DNA from: Gordionus sp. m RMFG-2023
Taxonomy: Eukaryota > Nematomorpha > Gordioida > Chordodea > Parachordodidae
Length of the DNA stretch: 64,000 nucleotides
Assembly (NCBI RefSeq): GCF_954871325.1
Contig: NC_088779.1
Span: 21,082,846 to 21,146,845, forward strand
Direction: 5' to 3'
Shown piece after piece: positions 12,296-24,332 of this stretch. The translations under genes were made by a program, and so were the position numbers. Below the pieces are notes generated by a model that was given only the letters and a program-made list of their open reading frames with translations, ran no database searches and was not told the origin of the DNA. Each line of letters opens with the position of its first letter. Position 1 is the first letter of the stretch.

Positions 12296-12663
12296 AGAAA
12301 AATTTAAAAAATAATAATGAACTGAACTCTCCAAAGGAGTCACCATTAGATGTGCCTTTTTATTTGATATTTAAAATACATATATATAATTTGCTTCAAT
12401 ATAATATAATTTACTTCAAATCTTCATACTAATATTATATATTGTTTCAAATCTGCACAGCATTATAATTGAAATTTCATATGACCCAATCGAATTGAAA
12501 TTACTTGAATATTATTGAGTTGAATTTAAAATAGAATAATTTGAAGAAAATTTTTTTTTTTTTGAAATTTAAAAATAATAAATAAATATGTACAGGTGAT
12601 ATGACGTAGCGATTACATGGTTACCTAATGACGTAGAGAGGATCTCTGAAAATTATAATATAG

Positions 12664-12960
12664 ATTGTTTGGCATGAATATGAGTTTACTGATAGAATTT
12701 TTAACCCTTTTAAATTACAATTAAAAGGATGGAAAAAAATGATCCAGAAATAATTTTATTTGGAAAATAATGTATATGATTGTGTGTCATCTTTAGATTT
12801 GGTTGATGTTTAGCAATATCTTTGTAATATATATGTCTATAATAAAATATTAATTGTTACAAAAATACATTTTGCCCTATTATCTAAAAATTTAATAGAT
12901 AATCCATATTTAATTTAAACCCTAGTTTACCACGCTTAAATCCTACCCTCTAAATCACAC
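12664..12960. repeat. Dispersed repeat, copy 1
   Basis: Starts ATTGTTTGGCATGAATATGA and shares about 280 bp (diverged, same orientation) with 44307-44590, including GGAAAATAATGT and ATCTAAAAATTTAATAGATAA. It lies directly against the right end of the 6.7-kb element. The AATATAG junction resembles the upstream part of the second copy, so the exact boundary is uncertain. Confidence 0.65.
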
Positions 12961-13017
12961 TCCCCCCCCCAAAAAAAAATAAAATAAATAAGCGCTATAT
13001 TGTAGGTAGCACATTGA

Positions 13018-13570
13018 TCAAGGCAATATGGGGGGGGTTGGACCCCCCTCCCTAGAGCATTTTTTTTTATTATACGTTCAAAAGTGACTTTATATCAAAT
13101 AAATACCATGAATATTTATATTTTCCCAGTTTTGATGTTTGTGGAAGGTTATTATATTACTATTGAAACTGGATAGTATTATAAAGTCATTGAGAATAAT
13201 CTACTAAATTATAATAACATATTATTGATGCATTAAAAAATATATTTAGTATATATTATCAAAGATATGGTTCCCCCAGAACAAAACAAAATGTGGATCA
13301 TACGTTCAAAAAATACTTTAATTCTAATAAATACCCCAACAAGTTAATATTTTAAATAAAAAGTTTGAATATGATTATGAAACACTAATTAAAATAATCA
13401 ATAATTCTACGACTTCTATATTATAAGAAAAACAAATATGATTTTTAAGATAAACCCGACCGAAGTCCTGCAAAAGGGCTGAAGGCCCGTTAAGAGGGTT
13501 CGGGGGGCGAAGCCCCCAGGCTTTTATATGTATGGAACCCCTTTAAGGAAAATTCCTAGCTACGCCACTG
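13018..13570. mobile_element. Probable MITE ending in ...AGCTACGCCACTG
   Basis: The right end, read inwards, is CAGTGGCGTAGCTAGGAATT, a typical hAT-like terminus. The left end CAAGGCAATATGGGGGGG is a poor match. The interior holds GGGGGGCGAAGCCCCC, a perfect short hairpin. No target duplication could be matched. Confidence 0.45.
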
Positions 13571-14118
13571 ATTCAAATGAATAACTTTATAAAAGAAAGA
13601 AAATGTTTTAAAAAAGATTATGTAAATGAGTATATTTCGAATATTTTAATTTAAAAGAAAAGGGTATATATATATATAGATTTTTTAAAGAATTTTCACT
13701 GGTTAATATTTTTGAGCAAATAATTTTTGTTAATTTTAATTTTTATTTTAGTTTTTTTTAGTTTTATTTTTTTACTATAATCTTTTTATAATGTTAATTT
13801 AATATATTTCACTTTATAATTTATTATTATAATTAATGAATATGAATGAAGAACCATAAATATATTATTGTTTCAATTTTTATACCCTTCATTATTCAAT
13901 CTATTAATTTTTTTTTATTCAACTTTTTATCTTCTACAATGATGCTCAAACTCTTCCATCCATATTTCTCAAAAACAGGGGCTCCACTAGCCTTTACATT
14001 CTTGGGGGCTCAATATTTCAAAATAATCCTTTTTTTAGCTAACATTATCAAAATTAAATTTTAATTTTGGCATTAAAAAAACCAAAATTTTGAGGGGGCT
14101 TGTCAAATTTTTCAGGAG

Positions 14119-14434
14119 TATTATTTTATGGAAGGCATTGCAAACAAGGTACGAGTAAAAACAAACTTTTATTGAAAAATTTTTATATCTGTTTTTTACA
14201 AAAATATATTACACTTTATTTACATTTTCAGTAATCAGTTTTTATAACTATTCACAAAATAAAATGATATAAAAATAAGGTTTTAGTATGTTAAATAAGA
14301 AAAGACAATTTTAAACTCTTTAACATATTAAAATAGAAAAGACAATTTTTAAAAGGTATTTTGAATATCATATAATATAAAAACCTTCAAAAAATATAAA
14401 TATAATATGACATGTAAATTAGTCATATTCAACA
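14119..14434 (-). repeat. 3' LTR of the Copia-type element
   Basis: Pairs with 15163-15478. Minus-strand reading starts TGTTG and is preceded by the polypurine tract at 14435-14447. Confidence 0.9.
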
Positions 14435-15162
14435 TCTCCCCCTTTTTCTAAGTGACTCTTCCTCCATTTGTCATCTCCTTCATAACTCCTTTATTCATTT
14501 GTCGATCTGGCTCGAATTAGTTTGTGCCTTGTATCATCGCTCGTCCAATATCGTTTGTTCCGTTGTTTGCATTTGACCTTTCCATTCAGCTTAAAATTTT
14601 ATATATATAATTTTTTTACAAAATTTTATATATAATTTTTTTACAAAATTTTATTTATTTATAACAATCATTTTCTATGTCGTAGGCCATATTCTCGCTT
14701 TTGAACTTGACTTTAATTTTTGAATTTTGAACTTGACTTTGAATTTTCGAATTTTGTTGCACTTGAACTTGTTTTTGTTGAACTTGAACTTGTTCACTTC
14801 TTCCCCCTCTAAAAATTTTTTCATTTGTTTGTAGTAGAATTTTCATTTGATATTGTGTTCGTATCATGTTTTATTTATCGTCTAATCATTTGCTTGAATA
14901 TCTTCCTCCCATTAGCTTGTTCATCTCGTTATTTATTATCATTTTTATCAATGTTTGTAAATATATATTATGATCAATAAATCTCAAATAAAATAATTTT
15001 GGAATAATGATAATTGAATAAATAATTTATCAGAATCATTCATAAGAATAAGAATCATGATTTGGAATATAGAATAATATTAAAATCATTTTCCATAATC
15101 CTTTTTCGTCTAGCTTCACCATGTTTCAGTATAATTTGTAGCGTCTTAATTCTCTGCCACCA

Positions 15163-15478
15163 TATTATTTTATGGAAGGCATTGCAAACAAGGTACGAGT
15201 AAAACAAACTTTTATTGAAAAATTTATATATCTGTTTTTTACAAAAAATATATTACACTTTATATACATTTTCAGTAATCAGTTTTTGTAACTATTCATA
15301 AAATAAAATGATATAAAAATAAGGTTTTTGTATGTTAAATAAGAAAAGACAATTTTAAACTCTTTAACATATTAAAATAGAAAAGACAATTTTTAAAAGG
15401 TATTTTGAATATCATATAATATAAAAACCTTCAAAAAATATATATATAATATGACATGTAAATTAGTCATATTCAACA
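15163..15478 (-). repeat. 5' LTR of the Copia-type element
   Basis: Pairs with 14119-14434. On the minus strand it is followed without spacer by the primer-binding site at 15162-15151. Confidence 0.9.
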
Positions 15479-15528
15479 AGGAGGTTCCAGCCAGCAACCT
15501 TTCCCCTTTGTGACGCTACTGACAAGAT

Positions 15529-18500
15529 GCAAAAATTCTATTAGTTTATCAATATATAATTCCCTCTTAAAATTATTGAATAGTCCACTAATATATAATA
15601 TATAAATCAGATAGATCATCTAGAAATAATATACGTTATAATTCTATAATAAAATGATAAGAATATTTCCCTTAAATGGCGTAATAGATAAATAATAAAA
15701 ATTTAAAAAAATTGAAGTATCTATCATTATTTTTAAAGTTATAATGTCAATTCTCAACAGTTTCATCATCTTTTAAATTTGGGGTCTTCAGATATTTTAT
15801 TTTTTTACTCATCTTTATACTATTATATAATCATATAAAAAAATTTAAGTTTTCACTATTATTTCGAGCTATAATTGCATTGAAATTGTTTATTTTTTCT
15901 ATTTTATTCAAAAATAATAAATATTAAAAAGAGATAATTTGAAAAATTGGGAATATGTGTAATATTCTTTGAATTTTTGCTTTAAATTCATCTAAATTGT
16001 ATTTGTGTAAAATTATAACTAAATGGGAAATATGATAGTCAATGTGCCAACATGTCAAATATTTATATCTATCAACGGCTCGTGATTTTTCAATATCGCG
16101 AAATATGTTAAATTTAGTAGGTCACGTGAATTTTGACATAATATTGTCTCACTTTTGATAAACGACAGCATATTATATAGAATATTTCATAAGTGATTTG
16201 ATAGAATATCTTATTATATATTGTCAGGTTAGAAATAAGAATATCCATTATAATGTATTATTTTTGTATTATAAATTAGATAAGATCAGAAAAAGTATTA
16301 AAATAGCAATGAAAGTAGGTCTGTTCTCATTTATTTTACAAGGAAAATGATAATTAGACATCTAAAAGAATTTGATTAGGTGAATAACTTTGATATCTTC
16401 TTCTTTTTTTTTAGATAAGTCAAATTTGTTTAAACACCAGTCAAATTTGTTCAAAATTATTGTTAATATACTTAAGATCTCTCATATAAACTAATTCTCG
16501 GTTTAACTCACATCATGCTTAAATCTATCAAGTGGTCGATAAAATAATAGATATTATAGCTTTTTTGTGTTTATCTACCGAAGATTTTGTTAGTGTTTTT
16601 AAAAAAAATATAAGAAGAAAATATAAAAAGTCAAGTATAAATTAATAAGCAGTAGACATAGACACCACCAAGCCTTTTTCTCATCATACCTCAATGAGGT
16701 TTAATAAACGAGCATAACAAAATATGTATATTCTAAGAAAATATGCATCATCAAATATATTAGATTAAGGCGTAGCTGGAGAGAGAATGGCAAAGGAAAA
16801 TCCCCGAACCCTTCAGAAATAAGTCTTTTTGTGAATATCACTTTTAGCTAATAAAAAATACTCCTTAGCCCCCTCCTCATCTCCTAATCCCTGAATTTGA
16901 ATGCATACATCTTAAACAATAATTTGAGAGAAAGAATGTAAAAATTAATAATTCTTTTAACTAAAACTAATGACTATAATTTATATATTTTTGTAAAAAC
17001 ATTTGTATATAAAAGGCTTAGATTATTTTTTGATACCATTTGTTGGTTACAATAAATTAGAAATTTGTTAGATATATTGATTTCAAATATATTTATTTTA
17101 TACTTAACGGCAATAACGAAGAAAGATTTTGTTTCTTAATTAAAAAATCAGTTTATAAAATCGTTTTATTTTTATAATTTTAACACTTAAGTTAAATTTA
17201 ATTTTAAACAAAGAACAATTTATTTTCGTTTTGCGTATTTAATGATTGATTATTATTTTATTATTTATTTTATCGATTAATAAAAAAAGTATATATAACA
17301 TTTTTTTCTAAAATTAGATGGTATTTTTATTTTGTAAGACAAATATTTTATGATTGATATACATCTATGAACTTTTGATTACTTCTCATGTGCTTATAAT
17401 TTTGGATTACTACTCATGCGCCTATCATTTTTGATTACGTCTCATGTGCTATAATTCGCTGATTAATAAAATTACTAAAAATAATCTCGAATACTTCAGC
17501 AAAATTATGTTTATAAATGTATAATTTTACATATATATTTCTTGATGTAATAAAATTATATATGTATTTTTATAATGTAATAAATTATGAATTACTTTAT
17601 TCGTAAATTACATATGTTTTATAATGATTTTATATGTATGTTTATGTTTGATATATTATTGTATCTGGTTTAGATTTAGCTGTCTAACATTTATAGAGAT
17701 ATTATAATTATCTTTTGTTATTCTTTCCATTTTTGCATTTTGACTGTTTTACAATTAAATAATAATTGTAATTAAAAATAATAATTAGAAGAAAGATTGT
17801 AGAGGTTAGTGCAGTGTAATATCTAAAAATAAAGATACAAATTTAAATAATAATTTACCCTTAATATTTTTCTTCTTTATTGGTATATATTTCAAAAAAA
17901 TGGAAAAATAAAATGATGATGGTATATATTTCAAACAAATGGAAAAACAAATGATGATAATTTTATATAATTGTCTTTATATAATTTCTAAAATTATAAG
18001 GATTAATATTAAAAACAGATGTAAACATGCGAAGTTCGTAGTATAATAATTTAATATGATATAAATTTTAAAAGAATCAATATTCAAATGTATACTAATA
18101 TTATATTACTATACCATAATAATCCAAGATTTCGATAAAAATAAATATTCAAATTATTTAACTGTACAAATATAATCTTATTTAAATTTAAAACTTGTAA
18201 AAATAATTATTTTAATACAAAAAAATACAAGTTATTACAACAGACTGATGTAGCTAAAAAATCAATATAACATTTATTAAATTGGTAACCAATTTCGTAT
18301 ATTTTAAATAATGATATAATTATTTTTATTAAATTTAATATGTACTATAAATTAATTACTAGGTATACATAGGCTAAAGAAACTTGACCGATGACCGTGC
18401 AAAAGCTGGCCGAAGGCCCATCAAAAGAGAAAAAAACATTTTGTTTATTTTATTAAAAATGTTTATTTTACATTGCAAGATTTTTTATGGATGAAAATTA

Positions 18501-20340
18501 AATATGATTTTTAAAATAGATTTTAACATTTATAGGTAAAAGAATTTGATCGAAAATCTGTGTTATTTAAAAGCTTTAAAGTTTTTTGAAGTTTTTTTTC
18601 TAAATATGATAAAAATATATCATTTTTGAAAATTATCTAAATTAATAAAGGGTAAAACAAAATTTAATATAAGCATAAAGTAATTAATGGTCTAGATAAA
18701 ATTAGAAGATGGATTATACTCGTCTAATGCCTTCTATATATTACAATCTATAGTTTAACTAATTCTGACAACATATAAATATTTTTGTGTTAAAAGTCAT
18801 TTATAGACAATATCAGAATTATGATTATCAGTGGAATAAATAAAAAATATATATTTCAAAGATGGTGTTTTTACTTTTGATTTTGATGAGCAAGTTGCAC
18901 TTCCTTTATAAAATATATAAGAGTTAAATAATTATTAATTTCAATTAAAAATAAGAATAAATTTATAAACAAGTTTGCCATTTACGAATTGTGAATTTGA
19001 TTGCTATTAAAAAATATTAACAAATAAATATTATTTCATTCAAGTAAGTAAAAGAATGATGATGGGATTATACATGTATGGATATATTTCCACCAATTCC
19101 CTTTCAAAATGCATAAATGGAGACATGAAAATTTAATAAATACGCCCTTTTAACCAATATTATTTTTATTTCGCTACTACAACTTTTGAGAAATTTGGCT
19201 CTAAGCTGTTAAAGTTTTTAAATTTTGGTCGTATAATCTTACCAAAATCTGTTGATTCAAATAAATGTTTTTATTTAAAACAGCAAAATGACAATACGTA
19301 AATAATCTAGTCTGCATTCATAGATTAATGTATGCCATAAAATTATGAATTATTTTTAAAAATCCATTTGTCTTTATCTATAAATAAAAATCTTAAAATA
19401 TTTCTACTGAATGGGTAATTTTTAACTATTTATTATTCACACATGCAACAACAAATAAAATTTCCACAACATTAAATATTAATTTTTGCAAAATAAATAA
19501 ATAAATAACATTAAACATCTCTTTACAAAAAAAACTTATATATATATATGTTGTTTATTTTAATTCTTTCTATAAACAATACTAAAAAATAAAATACATT
19601 ACATTACATAATTTTGTCCTTCAAAACCACGAAATGATATATAAACTTCCACCCTATATAACAAAATTAATCCTTGAAACTATATAAACAAAATTAAATT
19701 AACCCAAGACAATCGAAAATAATTTAAAAAAACAAACTTATTTATATGCAATATATTTCTGATTTATTCGCATCATTTAAAAAATATTTACATTGTTAAA
19801 CATCCCGGTTTGAGTCGATTTTTAAAAACCCTGATTAATAGCCAAAATAATATTATGTAGGCATCGATTACACAAATAGACGTCCAAAACTTTCTGACAC
19901 ATATGAGCAAAAACCTATAGGTTTAAATGGTATTATTTTGTCTGTAATCTTAATCGAACCTATAATAAAAATCGTCCCGATTTGGGTCGTTTGACACTCA
20001 TCACTAGGTACATAAGTAACACAAGTGAAAAATTATTGGCAATGCCCAAACTTTATTTTGCATTGCCATATATCTCTTAGTTATTACTATATTTTTCTTA
20101 AGGAATATATTCGGTATTTATCATTAAACCGGTAAGAGTATAGCACATTATTTTTCCTCTATATTCGACCTAATGCCTTAAAAAGAGCTATACCATATGA
20201 TATGTTTTGCAATTACACGATAATATTATTATTGATTCAATCTTATATAAAATTGTGTTTAAGCTTTCTTGAACCTGGCATATGGTCATACGATATAGTC
20301 AAAGTTATGTAGATATTGATATAAAAATTCAATTTGTAAT
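15529..20340. other. Long AT-rich stretch without recognised genes
   Basis: About 4.8 kb. Small GC-richer islands near 16770-16880 (GGCGTAGCTGG, probably a decayed end of the CAGTGGCGTAGC-type MITEs), 18370-18425, and 19805-20005, where TCCCGGTTTGAGTCG and TCCCGATTTGGGTCG form a loose direct repeat. The segment just before 20351 may hide 5' exons of the downstream gene, but I could not place them. Confidence 0.45.
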
Positions 20341-20350
20341 AAAATTTTAG

Positions 20351-21368
20351 AATGAACAGTATATAGCAATATCAAAGATATTGTATAAAGATTCTACCTT
20401 ATATGCTACAGGTGTTTATTTATGAAGAATTATGGTATAATTTTTTTTAGTGCTTTGTCATAATGTTTCATTCAAAATGAAAGTAAGTTGGGTTTTAAGA
20501 CTTAGCCCATGTGGTGATGAATACTCTTATATTGCTGATAAAGTTGATTGATTATATATTACCTAGTTTAATATTTTTTTTATTAGAATGATTTAATTGG
20601 TACTTATTTTATTTCTCCACAATCTAAACCACTTCAATTTTCTTATCGTACAATTGAATTTCAATTATCTAAGAATTATAATCAAGATCCTATATTACCT
20701 TTTACATTGTGTGAGAATGGATATTTTCATTTTGAAGTTAATTAAGCAAAATTTTTAAGTAATTTTATACATAATATTAAATAGGATGAATCATATATGA
20801 AACATGAAGTATTTGGGGTTGAAGTAAGTAAAAATAATTAGAATATATCACTTTCACCTCCCTTATTATTTTTAACAGGAGAATAAAAATATAGGCTCCC
20901 AAATTATTACATCTTACAAAAATGCTTTAAATAATTATAGAGTTAATTATGGTCAAACTAAAATTGTAGATGATCCTATATCTTTTAATAGATATAATAC
21001 AACTTCTCATACTCCTGTTGATTACAATAGCAAAAATATTGATATTAAGAATGACCAAGATGTTGAGGCTATAGATATTTTACCAAAAGCAAGTACCAAA
21101 AAAATTTCTATTCTTGTTCAAGAGGTTAGAAATTTGATTATTTTATATAAATGATTTAAACAATATTATAAATATGCTTAATCATGGTATTAATATATGT
21201 GAATAGATTGGTAATAATTTATAAATTATTTTGCAAAAATATATTACATAGAATATTACAAAACCGATTCCTCCTTTAATTAATCCCAGAGCTAGGAGCA
21301 GACGGAAAAATAGTTCATTAATCCGCAAGAGAAGCCTTTTAAAATTTGGTTTAAATAAAATTTTATAA
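20351..21368 (+). CDS. Unrecognised six-exon gene, 5' end not found
   Basis: Exons 20351-20411, 20451-20542, 20587-20736, 20785-20823, 20879-21124 and 21252-21368 are separated by GT-AG introns of 39, 44, 48, 55 and 127 bp. All joins keep frame (phases 1, 0, 0, 0, 0), giving at least 235 residues ending at TAA. The first half looks like beta-strand-rich globular protein (KMKVSWVLRLSPCGDEYSY, GTYFISPQSKPLQFSYRTI). The second half is polar and disordered. The C-terminus is strongly basic (INPRARSRRKNSSLIRKRS), suggesting nucleic-acid or nuclear binding, which is inference. No transposon hallmarks; probably a host gene. The initiator methionine lies further upstream or in an unseen exon. Confidence 0.65.
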
Positions 21369-21800
21369 TTAACCATTTTAAGGAGGTCAAACATCATGTC
21401 TGAAGGATGAACATGCCTTTATCTATTCAAATTATGGCATCATGCACATGAGCCCTTATTAAAAATAAAGAATGCCCATCATTTTTCAAATAAAGAAATA
21501 GTTAAAAATAACTCAACAGAAAGGTGCAATGGAATAAAACCATAGTTAAGGTTAAGCAAATTTATGAAAAATATTCTAATATATATAAATACTTTCAAAA
21601 TAAAATAACTGAATATAAATACAAATACCTTTAAAATAAAATAACGAATAAATACAAATATGTTTAAAATATGTATTTTAAATATTAATACTAAAAGATT
21701 TTTAAAATTGCATTTAATTTCAAATATTTTGACAATACATTTTGCAATTCTAATTTTATACTACCACTCAATTTTTTTTATTATTACTTAAAGGATACAT
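21369..21800. other. Downstream flank, nothing recognised
   Basis: AT-rich with repeated ATAAATACAAATA blocks at 21590-21690. No ends or coding. Confidence 0.45.
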
Positions 21801-21802
21801 AT

Positions 21803-22336
21803 TAGGGATGTGCTGATATTAAATATAGGAGCAGGACCTATCTTTGTTTATAGATATAGTAGCTAAAAATTTGATATTATTAACAAGAAAGTGATTTTAA
21901 CATGTCTAACAAGTCTCAACCACTCTATAGAGATGATTTTTAAAATGGCTAACTGAAGATCTTAGCCAAAAATAAATTACCTAAATTTTGTGATTACAAA
22001 AAGTCCTGGACATATATTTTGAGTTTTAGATATTTTACTTATTTAATCTAAAATCTTGATTTAGCCCTAAATATCGGCCAAATTGAACCGTTTAACAACA
22101 TTACATTCACTTATAAACATTGCAAATATTTTAAAATTATTAATTTTTGAAGAATAAAAAAAACAAAATGCATTTGATCATTCATAAAAGTTAGTTTGTT
22201 TTTTTGAATAATGAGTATTAATTTTTTTTTATGGCATTGGTTTAAATATCGATTGCAAATAAAAACCAATACAAATATCAGATCGGTTTTTAGTAAAATT
22301 GGATTGGTGAAAAATTTACAAATCAGTACAGCCCTA
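21803..22336. mobile_element. hAT-like MITE, 534 bp
   Basis: Ends are inverted: TAGGGATGTGCTGATATT (left) and, read inwards from the right, TAGGGCTGTACTGATTTG. The flanking 8-mers ATACATAT and ATATTTAT agree at six positions, fitting an eroded 8-bp duplication. Interior holds scattered ATCGGCC / ATCGGTTT motifs and no coding. Confidence 0.65.
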
Positions 22337-22339
22337 ATA

Positions 22340-24215
22340 TTTATTATTAACCATTTTCAAAAATTTTGATAATTATGTAAATAATATAAACATATCGAAA
22401 ATTTTCCAGTTATTATATTTTATTTGCAATAATACAACATTATAATATAAATACTATATTTATCGCAGCGACATATTACATAAATTATATTATAATTGCA
22501 GCTATCACTAATAGTTTTCTAGAATATTATGAAACTTAAATATGAGAATTGTTATTGCACATAATGAATTATATTGCAGATACAGAACCATTATTATAGC
22601 ATTTTTCTTTTTCTTCTCCTTTTTATGGCGATTTTCAGGTTTACCCAGGTAAGTCAGTTTTCCTTCTGATTTCTTTTTTCCATTTTTGACGGTCCTGAGC
22701 ATCAATATTTGTAAGAATCATGCTTCTGATATCCGCCGATTATAGCAAATAGTATTTAATAAAATAAAATAAAATATAGCAAACATAAAACAGAAATTCT
22801 AATAAATCACATTTGAAATGAAAAAATGGATGTGTTCCTTAATACAATATGTATGAATAAAATATCATTTAATTTATACCTATTTATTAAATTTGTAAAA
22901 CTTAATAACCTTTCTACCAGAGTTGAAGCAAAATCATATAAACTATATATCTTTATGCTCATATTTGGAATAATTTAATTTTTCTAACTCTACATTGTTA
23001 GAAGCATTATTTACATTTTATAGAATTTTCAAAACTAATATAATCTTCTTCCTCAACATAAGATCTAAAAATGATAAAATATTTTTTCCTCACTACATGC
23101 TACCCATCTATAAACTTTTTATCTAAAATTGTTAAATGACTTGTAATGAATGTGAAAGTTGTTAAATGACATGGATAGGAATTTTACAGATTGTCTGCTA
23201 AATATATCTTATAAACATAATAGCGTTAACAAAAACTCATTGGAACTGGAATCTATATCTTCTTCAACTTGCTTAAATACTCATTTTAAAAATAAAAGGG
23301 AATAAAACTGATTAGATGATATTTTCGATAACTCGGATCACCGCAAATTTAATATTTAAATTAATAAATTGAGGATTTACATTTAAAATTAAATTCAATT
23401 TATATTAAAAAATTATTAAATATATTTGTATTCATCTAAAATCGTAATAAATACCAGAGACCTTTATATTTTTTAGTATTTAAAATACAAATACTAAATA
23501 CTTTCGAAAATATTCAAATAATACAAATGCAACTGCCCAACCCTGGTGCCCATAAATTTTTGAAAAACTTCAAAATAGTAAAACTAGGTGTGTTCTTCTC
23601 TTACCATATTTAGACTCACGAAATTCACAATAACTTATTAACTGTATTGGTGTATCAAATTATGAATGAATATATTAATTTATTTAATATATTGGATAAA
23701 ACAACTAATAACAATTTTCTTTACAAAATTGCCAGATATTTGCAACTAATGTGAAAATAAAGTAATTTCGAGAACTAGGAGTTATTTTTTTAAATGTAAT
23801 GTTATTAGTTAAATGTTGTGATGATATTGAATTCTTAAAAAAATTACCTATCATTAGAATTTAAATAATATATGCTTTAACCATACACTAATTATATGAT
23901 CATTCGTTTTAATTGTTCATTAACAGTTTAATGAAAAATAAGGATGAGACGGACAGGTATGCATCCCATCTATGATTGAGCATCTTTGGACGCGTCGCGT
24001 GTCTCGCCCATGTAATCGTCCTTGAGTATGATAGGATGGATGTTTGACCTTCTCTAATAGCAATTATTTAGAATCATTTAAAAATATATCACAACGATTT
24101 TTTTTTAAAAACATGTAAGAATAAATTTTATAACACTTGCAAACGTTCTTTGAAAAGAAAAATTGAGCATAGAGAATTTTTTTTGTTTTAATCTTGTCTT
24201 CGCTTTAAATAACTT
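22340..24215. other. AT-rich stretch with traces of other elements
   Basis: At 23524-23544 the sequence AACTGCCCAACCCTG (inwards CAGGGTTGGGCAGTT) looks like one end of another hAT-like element; its partner end was not found. A GC-richer patch at 23945-24055 (GGACGCGTCGCGTGTCTCGC) might be an exon. A minus-strand frame at about 22720-22625 includes DAQDRQKWKKEIRRKTDLPG, loosely like a retroelement tail. Confidence 0.4.
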
Positions 24216-24218
24216 TAG

Positions 24219-24332
24219 AAAATCCCGAAGGTGTTATATCAAAAACATGGAAGACGGGCAATTACTTGCTGATACTAAAATTCGAGGTTGAACCGGATGA
24301 TGAAAATGTTAAAATTTCTAAATACGCTACGG
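24219..24332 (+). CDS. Candidate single coding exon, unrecognised
   Basis: Flanked by TTTAG before and GTATTT after. The plus frame is open for all 38 codons with ordinary composition (VISKTWKTGNYLLILKFEVE, then PDDENVKISKYAT). Neighbouring exons could not be joined. Confidence 0.35.

Larger units (their letters stand above)
5956..12663. mobile_element. Candidate 6.7-kb inverted-repeat element
   Basis: CTATATTATAATTTTC (5956-5971) is matched exactly by its reverse complement at 12648-12663. The similarity continues inwards for about 80 bp through ATCGCTACGTCA motifs and ATTTATTTATT. TA dinucleotides flank both tips (TA|TATTATAA), as expected for a TA-target transposon, although TA is common here. 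Deeper in, exon-like segments recur in opposite orientation: 6877-6930 (plus) matches 12235-12295 (minus). A related fragment sits at 8505-8590. Alternatively these are two truncated copies of one family facing each other rather than one element. Confidence 0.5.
14119..15478 (-). mobile_element. Small Copia-type LTR retrotransposon (TRIM-like), 1,360 bp
   Basis: Two LTRs of about 316 bp (14119-14434 and 15163-15478) differ at only about eight positions. The target duplication AGGAG is at 14114-14118 and 15479-15483. On the minus strand each LTR begins TGTTGAATATGAC. The 5' LTR (15478-15163) is followed at once by TGGTGGCAGAG, one mismatch from the initiator-tRNA-Met primer site. The 3' LTR is preceded by the polypurine tract AAAAAGGGGGAGA. 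The 728-bp interior has no pol; one open frame (14867-14655, minus) is glutamine/lysine-rich. It is therefore non-autonomous. LTR termini are TG...TA rather than TG...CA. Confidence 0.9.
13967..15528. mobile_element. MITE of the 10313-10467 family, split by an LTR element
   Basis: The left part (13976-14118) contains AGGGGCTCCACTAG and CCAAAATTTTGAGGGGGCTT. After the LTR element, 15479-15524 continues with AACCTTTCCCC and TGTGACGCTACTG. Joined across the 5-bp duplication AGGAG, the two parts align along their length with 10313-10467. So the MITE is older than the retrotransposon. Confidence 0.65.

Noticed and set aside
13018-13570. Exact target duplication for the CAGTGGCGTAGC-ended MITE
   Set aside because: Flanking 8-mers ACATTGAT and ATTCAAAT do not match well enough.
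22620-22720. LINE reverse-transcriptase tail (DRQKWKKEIRRKTDLPG, minus strand)
   Set aside because: Too short, no upstream reverse-transcriptase motifs; could be chance.
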